NCBI GenBank assembly: GCA_020160955.1
Contig: JAIUOX010000028.1
Span: forward strand, 1-48,257
Direction: 5' to 3'
Length of the DNA stretch: 48,257 nucleotides
Origin: Pseudomonadota bacterium
GTDB lineage: Bacteria > Pseudomonadota > Alphaproteobacteria > Reyranellales > Reyranellaceae
The translations under genes were made by a program, and so were the position numbers. Within the stretch, counting starts at the first letter, position 1. Each line of letters starts with the position of its first letter. Positions 17,414 to 25,121 of this stretch are shown in pieces. The notes under the pieces were generated by a model. The model was not told the origin of the DNA and searched no databases. It worked only from the letters and a program-made list of their open reading frames with translations.

Positions 17414-18406
17414 ATGAACCGCCAGTGGCTCTACGCCCGGCCGCCCGCCGGCAAGATCGGACCCGACACCTTCCAGTGGACCGAGACCGCGATCCCGGCG
17501 GCGAAGGAGGGCGAGGCGCTGGTGCGCACGCGCCTGCTGTCGCTCGACCCGGCCAACCGCGCCTGGATGATGGGCAAGACCTACCGCGACGCGCTCGAGC
17601 CCGGCCAGGTGATGAGCGGCTTCGCGATCGGCGAGATCGTGGAATCGCGCAGCCCGGGGCTGAAGCCGGGCGACATCGTCGAAGGCGACTGGGGCTGGCA
17701 GGACTATGCCGCGGTCCCGGCGCGCCGCCTCGTCAAGCGCACCACGAAGGCGCCGCTCGAGATGCTGATCGGGCCGCTCTCGGTCACCGGTCTCACCGCC
17801 TACTTCGGCCTGCTCGAGGTCGGCCGGCCCAAGGCCGGGGACACCGTGCTGGTGTCGGCGGCGGCCGGCGCGGTCGGCACGATGGTCGGCCAGATCGCGA
17901 AACTGTCGGGCTGCCGCGTTGTCGGCACGGCGGGCGGCGCCGACAAGGTCGAGTGGCTGGTGCGCGAGCTCGGCTTCGACGCGGCGGTCGACTACAAGGC
18001 GCCGGGCCTGCGCCGCGCGCTGGCGGCGGCCTGTCCCGACGGCATCGACGTCTACTTCGACAATACCGGCGGCCCGGTGCTGGAAGCCGCGCTGTCGCTG
18101 ATGAACCTGCGCGGTCGCATCGCCTGCTGCGGCAACGTCTCCCAGTACGACGTCGACAAGCCGGCGCCCGGCCCGATGGCGGTGCCGGGCCTGGTGGTCA
18201 CCAAGCGGCTGCGCATGGAAGGCTTCATCGTGATGGACTTCTACGACCAGCGCGCCGTCGCCGAGGCACGGCTGGCGCGTTGGGTCGAGCAGGGCCGGAT
18301 CAAGGCGATCGTCGACGTGATCGACGGGCTGGAGAACGCGCCGCAGGCCCTGGTCGGCCTGTTCGAGGGCCGCAACCGCGGCAAGTGCGCGGTACGGGTG
18401 GCTTAG
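17414..18406 (+). CDS. NADP-dependent medium-chain reductase (CurA/leukotriene-B4 reductase type)
   Basis: This 330-residue zinc-free MDR enzyme starts with 'NRQWLYARPPAGKIG' and 'RTRLLSLDPANRAWM', typical of the CurA/prostaglandin-reductase group, which reduces alpha,beta-unsaturated carbonyls with NADPH. The nucleotide-binding loop is 'AAAGAVGTMVGQIAK' near residues 153-167. The group signature 'YFDNTGGPVLEAAL' lies near 216-229, with a closing 'FEGRNRGKCAVRV'. Lying 4 nt after the crotonase, the two may act on the same enoyl or enone intermediate. Confidence 0.93.
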   Translation: MNRQWLYARPPAGKIGPDTFQWTETAIPAAKEGEALVRTRLLSLDPANRAWMMGKTYRDALEPGQVMSGFAIGEIVESRSPGLKPGDIVEGDWGWQDYAAVPARRLVKRTTKAPLEMLIGPLSVTGLTAYFGLLEVGRPKAGDTVLVSAAAGAVGTMVGQIAKLSGCRVVGTAGGADKVEWLVRELGFDAAVDYKAPGLRRALAAACPDGIDVYFDNTGGPVLEAALSLMNLRGRIACCGNVSQYDVDKPAPGPMAVPGLVVTKRLRMEGFIVMDFYDQRAVAEARLARWVEQGRIKAIVDVIDGLENAPQALVGLFEGRNRGKCAVRVA

Positions 18407-18418
18407 TCCCGCCCTCCT

Positions 18419-18537
18419 GTCATCCCGAGTGCCCCCTCTGTCACCCCGAGCGCCCCCTCTGTCATCCCGAGCGCAGCGAGGGACCTTTCTCTTGTCACGG
18501 CCGTTGTGAAGGGTCCCTCGCTACGCTCGGGATGACA
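18419..18537. repeat. CATCCCGAG repeat cluster with head-to-head copies, family B
   Basis: Two shortened units (GTCATCCCGAGTGCCCCC and GTCACCCCGAGCGCCCCC) are followed by a full unit at 18460-18489 and an inverted full unit at 18508-18537. Together they can fold into a long hairpin. The cluster fills the gap after the MDR gene, immediately before the GST gene. It matches copies at 20231, 23237, 26169 and 27210. Confidence 0.85.
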
Positions 18538-18556
18538 GGCAATTGGAGTTTCCCGC

Positions 18557-19210
18557 ATGGCGCTCGTCCTCCACGGTCACCCGTTCTCGTCCTGCACCCA
18601 GAAGGTGCTGGTCGCGCTGTACGAGAACGCGACGCCGTTCACGTGGCGCGTGCTCGACACGCCGCAGACGTTCGAGGAACTGGCGCGGCTGTGGCCGCTG
18701 CGCCTGATGCCGGTGCTGCTCGACGGCGACACCCCGGTCGCCGAGACCAGCATCATCCTCGAGCATCTCGACCTGCACCACCGGGGTCCGGTGCCGCTGC
18801 TGCCCGACGATCCGGCGGCGGCGCTGGCGGTCCGCGCGCTCGACCGCTTCCTCGACCTCTACGTGATGACGCCGATGCAGCGCATCGTCGGCGACGCGCT
18901 GCGTCCCGAGGGCACGCACGACCCGCGCGGCGTCGCCGAGGCGCGGGCGCGGCTCGAGCAGGCCTACGCCTGGCTGAACACCAGGCTGGTCGGCGGCGAA
19001 TGGACGGCGGGCCCGGATTTCACGATGGCTGACTGCGCCGCCGCGCCGGCGCTGTTCTACGCCGACTGGGTGCAGCCGATCGACACGTCGTTCAGCGCGG
19101 TGCGCGCGCTGCGCCGCCGCCTCTTGCGCCGCCCGTCCTTCGCCCGCGTCGTCGACGAGGCCCGCCCGTTCCGTCCGTACTTCCCGCTGGGCGCGCCGGA
19201 TCAGGACTGA
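18557..19210 (+). CDS. Glutathione S-transferase family protein
   Basis: This 217-residue protein has the thioredoxin-like N-terminal half: 'MALVLHGHPFSSCTQKVLVALYENATPF', with the Ser/Cys pair near residues 11-13 in the glutathione-activation position. 'LWPLRLMPVLLDGDTPVAETSIILEHLD' supplies the cis-Pro and the Glu-Ser that bind glutathione. The C-terminal half is all-helical and includes 'GPDFTMADCAAAPALFYA'. It is a cytosolic transferase of unknown electrophile. Confidence 0.92.
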   Translation: MALVLHGHPFSSCTQKVLVALYENATPFTWRVLDTPQTFEELARLWPLRLMPVLLDGDTPVAETSIILEHLDLHHRGPVPLLPDDPAAALAVRALDRFLDLYVMTPMQRIVGDALRPEGTHDPRGVAEARARLEQAYAWLNTRLVGGEWTAGPDFTMADCAAAPALFYADWVQPIDTSFSAVRALRRRLLRRPSFARVVDEARPFRPYFPLGAPDQD

Positions 19211-19377
19211 TGCACAATTCAGAAGACAGAATGAAGCACAACCAGTGAGGGCAATAGTTATCGAATAAGCGACCCGTTGTGTGGCAGGCTGGCGCTGCGT
19301 TGGGCGGTGGCTGGGCTTGTCGAATGGGTGGTCGGTGGAGGCCGGAGGCAGGGGAAGGCCCCCGTCGACGAGATCGA

Positions 19378-20133
19378 ATGGTCGACGAGGCCAAGGCTCG
19401 CCTCATGACCGAATTCTTTCCTGAAGATGCCCAGGAAGTCTTCTATGGCCGACAACTCGAAGTGTGGCTTGAGAAGTCCTACTTCCACTGGATCACGCGT
19501 AAGGCGTTAGTGGAACTGAGGGAGGAAAAACGCATCAAGTTTTCCAAAGAGGCGACTGCGCTTCACGAGGCGCACTTCTACTGGCCGAGAAAGCATCGCT
19601 ATCCGCGACGGCAAATCCAGGAAATCGTGAAGCTGATTGATGAATTCTCAGAACCGGCATTCACGAGGGCCGTGGGGCACCACGCGGAGATGCTGTTCGA
19701 TGCGAGCCTCGCCTATACCGAGTTCAAGGTATCGGCGCAGAACGTGCGAACATGGAAAGGAAGAAGCTGGTCGGAATCCCAGCACAACCTCGACCGCGTG
19801 ATCGAGCGGGACGGGCGAGCCTACGGTGTGGAAATCAAGAACCAGCTTGGATACATCGACCAGACCGAGTTCGAACTGAAACTGCGGATGTGTCAGCATC
19901 TACGTTTGCGGCCATTGTTCATGGCCCGGATGATGCCGGCGAACTACATCAACGATGTCATCAGGGGCGGTGGCTTTGCCCTCATCCTCGGGGAAGTGTT
20001 CTACCCCCTGATGACGGATGATCTGGCAAAGCGGGTTCGCAGCAGGTTGAAGCTACCCGTGGTCAGCGTCCGTTCCCTACCAGATTCTGCATTGAAGCGA
20101 TTCATCGACTGGCACGAACGCGATTCCATGTGA
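19378..20133 (+). CDS. Predicted PD-(D/E)XK nuclease with N-terminal helical/wHTH-like part
   Basis: This 251-residue protein is not assignable to a named family. It shows a restriction-nuclease motif set: Glu104 in 'GHHAEMLFDASL', Asp139 in 'HNLDRVIE', and Glu152-x-Lys154 in 'YGVEIKNQLGYID'. The D-x12-ExK spacing and the Glu on a preceding helix fit a PD-(D/E)XK core. Residues 20-75 (WITRKALVELREEKRIKF) look like a winged helix. Codon use is visibly AT-richer than its neighbours, pointing to acquisition. The start is uncertain: an in-frame GTG at 19279 and an ATG at 19405 are alternatives, and no strong ribosome-binding site is visible. Confidence 0.65.
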   Translation: MVDEAKARLMTEFFPEDAQEVFYGRQLEVWLEKSYFHWITRKALVELREEKRIKFSKEATALHEAHFYWPRKHRYPRRQIQEIVKLIDEFSEPAFTRAVGHHAEMLFDASLAYTEFKVSAQNVRTWKGRSWSESQHNLDRVIERDGRAYGVEIKNQLGYIDQTEFELKLRMCQHLRLRPLFMARMMPANYINDVIRGGGFALILGEVFYPLMTDDLAKRVRSRLKLPVVSVRSLPDSALKRFIDWHERDSM

Positions 20134-20155
20134 ATTGGGGTGGTCAATTCACATG
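20128..20155. terminator. Perfect 11-bp inverted repeat over the nuclease stop codon
   Basis: CATGTGAATTG at 20128-20138 and CAATTCACATG at 20145-20155 are exact reverse complements around a 6-nt loop. The TGA stop of the nuclease gene lies within the left arm. No T-run follows, so it is not a classical Rho-independent terminator. It may protect the mRNA end or mark the edge of the acquired segment. Confidence 0.45.
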
Positions 20156-20230
20156 GCGCCCATGTCAAGTGCTTGATTTATCAGGGCTATTTGGGTCCCC
20201 CCTTAATACAAGTTGGCTGCCGCCCTTCTC

Positions 20231-20260
20231 TGTCATCCCGAGCGCAGCGAGGGACCTTTC
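20231..20260 (-). repeat. CATCCCGAG repeat, family B, single copy
   Basis: One 30-nt full unit, oriented so that its minus-strand reading begins 2 nt after the stop of the crotonase gene. Same sequence as the full units at 18460 and 27271. Confidence 0.85.
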
Positions 20261-20262
20261 GG

Positions 20263-21075
20263 CTACTTCCCCTTGAACACCGGCTTGCGTTTCTCGACGA
20301 ACGCCTTGACCGCTTCCCTGTGGTCCTCGGTGCGCGAGGCCTGGACGAGGCGCTCGGCCTCGCGGTGCAGCGCGGTCGGGTAGTCGATCGAGAGCGCGTC
20401 GTCGAGGTTGTCCTTCATGTTGCGCAGTGCAATCCGCGGGCCCTGGGCCAGCGTGCGGGCGAACTCGAAGGCGGCATCGCGCAGCTTGTCGTCGGGCACG
20501 ACGCGGTTGAACAGGCCGATCCGCTCGGCGCGCTCGCTGTCGACGCGGTCCGAGGTGAACATCAGCTCGCGCGCCCGCGCCGGGCCGACCGTGCGGGTCA
20601 GCAACCAGGCGATGCCGTAGTCGCCCGACAGGCCGATCTTGGCGTAGCCGGTACTGGCGAAGGCCGAGGTCGCCGCGATGCGCACGTCGCAGGCCAGCGC
20701 GATCGCGAGGCCGGCACCGGCGGCCGCGCCCGGCAGGGCGGCGATCGTCGGCTTGCGTAGCGCGACCAGCGCGCCGGTCAGGTTGGCCTGCCGCCAGCGC
20801 AGGTCGGCCAGCCGTTCCTCGTAGCTCATCTGGCTGCGCGGGCCGCGGCCGCCCATGCCCTTGACGTCGCCGCCGCTGCAGAAGGCGGTGCCGGCGCCGG
20901 TGATCAGCAGCGCGCCGACCTCGGGATCCTCGCCGCGCTCGCGGATCTGGGTGCGCAGCGCCGGCGTCAGCTTGTCCGACAGCGCGTTGCGCGCCTCGGG
21001 CCGGTTGAGCGTGATGACCGCGACGCCGTCGCGCACCTCGCACAAAAGTTCGGTTGTGCCGGTATCGATTTCCAT
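20263..21075 (-). CDS. Enoyl-CoA hydratase/isomerase (crotonase family)
   Basis: This 270-residue crotonase has 'GVAVITLNRPEARNALS' near the N-terminus and oxyanion-hole segments 'GAGTAFCSGGDVKGM' and 'AALPGAAAGAGLAIALACDVR'. A following 'GLSGDYGIAWLLTRTVG' stretch and C-terminal 'FVEKRKPVFKGK' are typical of the 2-(1,2-epoxyphenylacetyl)-CoA isomerase/PaaG-like branch, though that assignment is tentative. GGAGG lies upstream of the ATG. Only 15 nt separate its start from the divergent epoxide-hydrolase-like gene, and a family B repeat sits directly after its stop. Confidence 0.92.
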   Translation of the reverse strand: MEIDTGTTELLCEVRDGVAVITLNRPEARNALSDKLTPALRTQIRERGEDPEVGALLITGAGTAFCSGGDVKGMGGRGPRSQMSYEERLADLRWRQANLTGALVALRKPTIAALPGAAAGAGLAIALACDVRIAATSAFASTGYAKIGLSGDYGIAWLLTRTVGPARARELMFTSDRVDSERAERIGLFNRVVPDDKLRDAAFEFARTLAQGPRIALRNMKDNLDDALSIDYPTALHREAERLVQASRTEDHREAVKAFVEKRKPVFKGK

Positions 21076-21090
21076 GGAAGCCTCCGTCCC

Positions 21091-22119
21091 ATGACATTCC
21101 CGGTCACCGAACACACCGTCAAGACCGCGCGCCACACCACCGGCTTCCTGGCCTGCGGAGCGGAAGACGCGCCGCTGCTGGTCTTCTGCCACGGCTGGCC
21201 CGAGCTCTCGCTGTCGTGGCGGCACCAGCTGCCGGCCTTCGCCGCGCTCGGCTTCCGCTGCGTCGCGCCCGACATGCGCGGCTACGGCCGCTCCAGCACC
21301 TACACGCGGCACGAAGACTTCGCGCAGGAAGAGATCGTCGCCGACATGCTCGAGCTGCTGGCCGCGCTCGGCCGCGAGCGCGCGGTGTGGATCGGCCACG
21401 ACTGGGGCAGCCCGGTGGTCTGGAACCTCGCGGCGCACCACGCCGACAGGGTGGTGGGCGTGGCGAGCCTGTGCGTGCCCTACCTCGCCACCGGTTTCAC
21501 GCTCGACACCGTGGTGCCGCTGGTCGACCGCACGCTCTACCCGGAGGACACGTTCCCGGCCGGCCAGTGGGACTACCAGTTCTTCTACGAGGAGAACTTC
21601 GACAAGGCCTGCAAGGGCTTCGAGGCCAACATCGCCAACGTCGTGAAGGCGCTGTTCCGCAAGGGCAACCCGGCGGGCGTCGGCAAGCCGGCGGCGACCT
21701 CGATGGTGCGCAAGGCCGGCGGCTGGCTGGGTGGCGGGCCGTGGCCCGACCTGCCGCGCGATCCCGACGTGCTGACCGAGGCCGACTTCGCTTCCTACAC
21801 CGCGGCGCTGACCCGCAACGGCTTCTTCGGCCCGGACTCCTGGTACATGAACCACGCCGCCAACGGCGCCTACGCGCGGCGCGCGCCGAACGGCGGCCGG
21901 CTGGCGATGCCGGTGCTGTTCCTGCACGGCGCCTACGACACGACCTGCGAGACCATGACCTCGCGGCTGGCCGAGCCGATGCGGCGCGACTGCGCCGATC
22001 TCACCGAGGTCGTGGTCAAGTCGGGCCACTGGATGGCGCAGGAGCAGCCGGTCGCGGTGAACGCCGCGCTGGCGAAGTGGCTGGCGACGAAACTGCCCGA
22101 TTACTGGAGAGCGGCGTGA
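21091..22119 (+). CDS. Alpha/beta hydrolase, epoxide-hydrolase type
   Basis: This 342-residue protein carries 'FCHGWPELSLSWRHQLPAF' with the HGWP oxyanion motif of epoxide hydrolases. The nucleophile elbow 'GHDWGSPV' has Asp104 in the nucleophile position, so the enzyme is not an esterase. The catalytic His is in 'VVVKSGHWMAQEQP' near residue 312. Tyr residues in the cap segment may activate the epoxide. No signal peptide is seen. The next gene starts inside the stop (TGATG), so they are co-translated. Confidence 0.9.
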   Translation: MTFPVTEHTVKTARHTTGFLACGAEDAPLLVFCHGWPELSLSWRHQLPAFAALGFRCVAPDMRGYGRSSTYTRHEDFAQEEIVADMLELLAALGRERAVWIGHDWGSPVVWNLAAHHADRVVGVASLCVPYLATGFTLDTVVPLVDRTLYPEDTFPAGQWDYQFFYEENFDKACKGFEANIANVVKALFRKGNPAGVGKPAATSMVRKAGGWLGGGPWPDLPRDPDVLTEADFASYTAALTRNGFFGPDSWYMNHAANGAYARRAPNGGRLAMPVLFLHGAYDTTCETMTSRLAEPMRRDCADLTEVVVKSGHWMAQEQPVAVNAALAKWLATKLPDYWRAA

Positions 22120-22733
22120 TGCGTGTTGGCTTCCTCGCAAGCGGACTCGTCGGGCCGCTCGTTCTGGCGCTCGCCCTGCCGGCGGCGGCGCAGCTGACCA
22201 ACCCGTCGCGGCCGGCCAACCCGCTGCCGCCGGTCGGCAGCGCGACGCCCGCGCCTGACACCAAGCCGGCGCCCGCGGCCAAGCCGGCAACCCAAGCCAC
22301 GCCCCAGTCGACGCCCCAGGCCGCCCCCCAGGCCAAGCCCGCGCCGGCGCCCGCCGCCACGACGACCGGTGGCAAGGAGAAGGAACAGCCGCCGCTGCCG
22401 ACGCTCAGCATGGTGGTGCCGCAGCGCGACCGCGACGCCGCCTTCGCCTACTACCGCGACGAGATCGCCGCCGGCCGCTGCCCGGCGCCGCTGGTGCGCG
22501 AGGGCAAGGCCTGCGGCGCGCCGCCGCCGCCGGCCAGCCGCGCCTGGAAGATGGACCAGCCGCTGCCCGACAGCGTGAAGGGCGAGGCGCCGCCGCCCGG
22601 CCTGATCGCCAAGCTGTCGCCGTCCTACGCCGGCCACCAGTACCTGCGGGTCGGCACCGACATCCTGATCATCGGCGTCGGCACCCGGACCGTGGCGGCG
22701 CTGGTGGTCGATCTCAGCCGCCTCACGCCCTGA
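22119..22733 (+). CDS. Secreted Pro/Ala-rich protein with RcnB-like C-terminus
   Basis: This 204-residue protein starts with a signal peptide (MRVGFLASGLVGPLVLALALPAAAQ). Residues about 25-90 are a low-complexity Pro/Ala/Lys/Thr linker of the kind that spans the periplasm or cell wall. The C-terminal 50 residues, 'PPPGLIAKLSPSYAGHQYLRVGTDILIIGVGTRTVAALVVDL', resemble the RcnB domain of periplasmic proteins linked to metal homeostasis. It overlaps the hydrolase stop by 1 nt. The function is unassigned. Confidence 0.75.
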   Translation: MRVGFLASGLVGPLVLALALPAAAQLTNPSRPANPLPPVGSATPAPDTKPAPAAKPATQATPQSTPQAAPQAKPAPAPAATTTGGKEKEQPPLPTLSMVVPQRDRDAAFAYYRDEIAAGRCPAPLVREGKACGAPPPPASRAWKMDQPLPDSVKGEAPPPGLIAKLSPSYAGHQYLRVGTDILIIGVGTRTVAALVVDLSRLTP

Positions 22734-22839
22734 CGTCCCGCGACAGGCCCGGGGGCGGGAAACCGAAAGCCCGGTCCGGCCGTTGTTTGGTCCCAATGAC
22801 ACCACGATCCGGTGGAAGGATCGCGGCGTGGAGGGTCGA

Positions 22840-23235
22840 ATGGTCAGGCTGTTTTCGAAGGTGATGCTGGTCGCGGCCGTCGGCGTGACGGCGGCGGCCT
22901 GCCAGGACAGTACCTACGGCGCGGGCCCCAACACCTATCGCCCGGCCTATGGCTATGCCGGTGGGCCGGTCTACGCGACCCCGGCGCCGGTCTACTACGG
23001 GCGCCCCGCGCCGGCGTACTACGGCAACCCGTACTACGGCGGCCAACCCGCCTACTACGGCAACCAGCCCGGCAGCCACGGCTACTACAACCAGGCCGAC
23101 GGTCGCCGCTACACCACCGTGACGGTGACCAACCGCGGCCAGAACGGCTACCGCGACGACGTCGTGCGCCAGCAGGTGGTGTGCGGCAGCCAGTACTACG
23201 ACGGCTACCGGACCCAGACCGCGCCAAGCTGCTGA
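22840..23235 (+). CDS. Tyr/Gly-rich predicted lipoprotein
   Basis: This 131-residue protein starts MVRLFSKVMLVAAVGVTAAAC. The lipobox-like TAAAC puts Cys21 as the lipidation site. The mature part is dominated by Tyr-Gly-Pro repeats such as 'PAYYGNPYYGGQPAYYGNQ'. A C-terminal domain, 'YTTVTVTNRGQNGYRDDVVRQQVVCGSQYYDGYRTQT', resembles the DVVRQQVVC-type tail of other short envelope lipoproteins. An upstream in-frame ATG at 22783 lacks a signal peptide and is disfavoured. The function is unknown. Confidence 0.7.
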   Translation: MVRLFSKVMLVAAVGVTAAACQDSTYGAGPNTYRPAYGYAGGPVYATPAPVYYGRPAPAYYGNPYYGGQPAYYGNQPGSHGYYNQADGRRYTTVTVTNRGQNGYRDDVVRQQVVCGSQYYDGYRTQTAPSC

Positions 23236-23236
23236 G

Positions 23237-23272
23237 TGTCATCCCGAGGGCTTCAGCCCGAGGGACCTTTCC
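23237..23272 (-). repeat. CATCCCGAG repeat variant, family B, overlapping a gene 3' end
   Basis: A unit with an altered centre (GGGCTTCAGCCC, still palindromic) overlaps the last codons and stop of the minus-strand RraA-like gene. The C-terminal Gly-Pro-Ser-Gly of that protein is encoded by the repeat. Confidence 0.75.
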
Positions 23273-23819
23273 TCAGCTTCCGCCACTGCTCGAACGCGTG
23301 CCGCGCGCCGTCGCCGCTCGGGATGTGCAGGCCGTAGACGCCGCCGCCGGCGCTGACCTGCTCGGCCACGAACTCCTCGTAGGCCATCGCGTCCTCGGCC
23401 TCCGCCGCCACCGCGTCGGCGAGCGCGGCGGGGAAGGCGATCAGCCCGGCGCGGTCGCCGAACAGCCATTGGCCCGCGAGCTCGGGCGGCAGCGCCCGCC
23501 CGTCGCCCTGCCACAGCGGCAGGCCGGCGCGCGCGATCTCGGCCGCGGCGCGCAGCGGGCGCTCGCTCGCCACGCCGGCGAGGCCGCGCCGCTGCAGCAG
23601 CGGCACCGGCGGCGGCACGGCGAGACCGCGCAACACCAGCACCTGGCCGACCTCGGCCTCCTCGACCTTCTCGGTCGCGACGCCGACCAGCGGCTCCTGA
23701 CCCGGTGTCAGCGGGCGCAGCCTCGCGATCGCCGCGGCCTCGATGCCGTGGCGGCGCAGCGCGGCCGCGATGCGAACGGTGCCGGCGGCGATCAGCTTGG
23801 CGCGCGTCGCTGCGGACAA
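23253..23819 (-). CDS. RraA-like (4-carboxymuconolactone aldolase-type) protein, divergent
   Basis: This 188-residue protein keeps the frame of RraA-like proteins: a helical start 'SAATRAKLIAAGTVRIAAALRRHGI', a barrel strand 'VGQVLVLRGLAV', and the C-terminal 'WLFGDRAGLIAFPAALADAVAAEAEDAMAYEEFV' with the conserved GDRxGL. The usual VTDGxxRD stretch is replaced by 'GVASERPLRAAAEI', so aldolase or regulator activity is doubtful. No ATG fits. A TTG at 23819 has GGGGAGG eight bases upstream and matches the family start. The last residues are encoded by a family B repeat. Confidence 0.65.
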   Translation of the reverse strand: MSAATRAKLIAAGTVRIAAALRRHGIEAAAIARLRPLTPGQEPLVGVATEKVEEAEVGQVLVLRGLAVPPPVPLLQRRGLAGVASERPLRAAAEIARAGLPLWQGDGRALPPELAGQWLFGDRAGLIAFPAALADAVAAEAEDAMAYEEFVAEQVSAGGGVYGLHIPSGDGARHAFEQWRKLRKGPSG

Positions 23820-23886
23820 GCGCGGGACCTCCCCTGTAGGATCGCCGCCTGAAATAGCATCGCGACGCGAGCGAGGGGAGAGAGAC

Positions 23887-24675
23887 ATGGCGGGACGGCT
23901 GGCCGGCAAGGTGGCGGTGGTGACGGGCGCGGCGCCGCGCGGCGAGGGCGTCGGCAACGGCATGGCGACCGCCATCCTGTTCGCGCGCGAGGGCGCCAAG
24001 GTCGTGCTGGTCAACCGCAGCGCCGAGCGCGCCGAGAAGCTCGCGAAGCAGATCCGCGACGAGGGCGGCGATGCGTCGGTGTTCGCGGGCGACGTCGCGA
24101 AGGACGAGGTCGCGCAGGCGATGGCGGCCTTCGCGGTCAAGACCTATGGCCGGCTCGACATCCTGCACAACAACGTCGGCATCGGCGCGCCGGGCACGCC
24201 CGAGACGGTGTCGCTGGCCGACTGGCACAAGGTGCTGGAGGCCAACCTCACGACCACCATGCTGTGCACGCGCCACTGCATCCCCGAGATGAAGAAGGGC
24301 GGCGGCGGCTCGATCATCATGGTGTCGTCGATCGCCGGCGCGACCGGCCTGATGGGCAGCCCCGGCGCGGTCGCCTACTCGACGGCCAAGGCCGGCCTGC
24401 ACGGCTTCACCCACTCGGTGGCGGCCGACTACGCCACCCAGAACATCCGCGCCAACTGCATCATCGTCGGCTCGGTGCACACGCCGATGGTGGCGCACAT
24501 GGGCGACGAGGCGCGCCAGCGGCGGCGCAAGATGGTGCCGATGCAGGTCGAGGGCACGGCGTGGGACATCGCCCACGGCGCGGTCTACCTCGCTTCCGAC
24601 GAATCGCGCTGGGTGACCGGCATCCTGCTGCCGATCGACGGCGGCCTGACCGCGCTGCGCGCCTGGCCGCGCTGA
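23887..24675 (+). CDS. Short-chain dehydrogenase/reductase
   Basis: This 262-residue SDR has a cofactor loop 'VVTGAAPRGEGVGNGMA' that is three residues longer than the usual TGxxxGIG. It also has 'HNNVG' (NNAG equivalent) and active-site Ser in 'IIMVSSIAG', Tyr and Lys in 'YSTAKAG', and the C-terminal 'WVTGILLPIDGG'. It is divergent from the RraA-like gene and 15 nt before a small secreted protein. GGAGAG lies 5 nt upstream of the ATG. The substrate is unknown. Confidence 0.93.
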   Translation: MAGRLAGKVAVVTGAAPRGEGVGNGMATAILFAREGAKVVLVNRSAERAEKLAKQIRDEGGDASVFAGDVAKDEVAQAMAAFAVKTYGRLDILHNNVGIGAPGTPETVSLADWHKVLEANLTTTMLCTRHCIPEMKKGGGGSIIMVSSIAGATGLMGSPGAVAYSTAKAGLHGFTHSVAADYATQNIRANCIIVGSVHTPMVAHMGDEARQRRRKMVPMQVEGTAWDIAHGAVYLASDESRWVTGILLPIDGGLTALRAWPR

Positions 24676-24689
24676 AGGGAGAGAAGATC

Positions 24690-25118
24690 ATGATGGGGAA
24701 GGCAACGGCCCTGGGCCTGGCGATCGCGCTGGTCGCGGGCACGGCGCAGGCACAGGTCATCGATCTCAAGGGCACCTGGACCGGCATAGCCGAGGCGATC
24801 TTCGAAGGCCCGGCGGCGCACCATGGCAAGCCGGGCGCCAGCGGGGCGGGCAGTCGCTTCAAGCTCAACCAGCAGCCCTTCACCTTCGTCTTCGAGGGCC
24901 AGGAAGGGCGTCGCTTCTGGGGCATGGTGTCGTCGCCGACCTCGACCGAGCGGATCATCGGTTCGCTGTCGGTCGACGGCAAGTCGGTCCACATGGTCGA
25001 CGACGACGGCATGGTCGACGGCACGGTGGTGAACGCCGACACGCTCGACCTCTGCTACCGCCACGTCGGCAAGGAGTCGGCGCTGGTGTCCTGCCTGCGG
25101 GTAACCCGCAAGAAGTAG
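24690..25118 (+). CDS. Small secreted hypothetical protein
   Basis: This 142-residue protein has a signal peptide (MMGKATALGLAIALVAGTAQAQ). The mature part, 'DLKGTWTGIAEAIFEG' followed by alternating beta-rich stretches ending 'DTLDLCYRHVGKESALVSCLRVTRKK', looks like a small periplasmic beta-barrel (lipocalin-like GTWxG opening). Two C-terminal Cys may pair. It follows the SDR by 14 nt with its own GGGAGAG, so it is probably co-transcribed. The family is not recognised with confidence. Confidence 0.7.
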   Translation: MMGKATALGLAIALVAGTAQAQVIDLKGTWTGIAEAIFEGPAAHHGKPGASGAGSRFKLNQQPFTFVFEGQEGRRFWGMVSSPTSTERIIGSLSVDGKSVHMVDDDGMVDGTVVNADTLDLCYRHVGKESALVSCLRVTRKK

Positions 25119-25121
25119 GCG

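Noticed and set aside
19149..19389. Short GTCGACGAG direct repeats near the nuclease islet, considered as target-site duplications
   Set aside because: The word occurs by chance in codon-biased Val-Asp-Glu codons, including inside the GST gene, and there is no matching copy at the other end of the islet.
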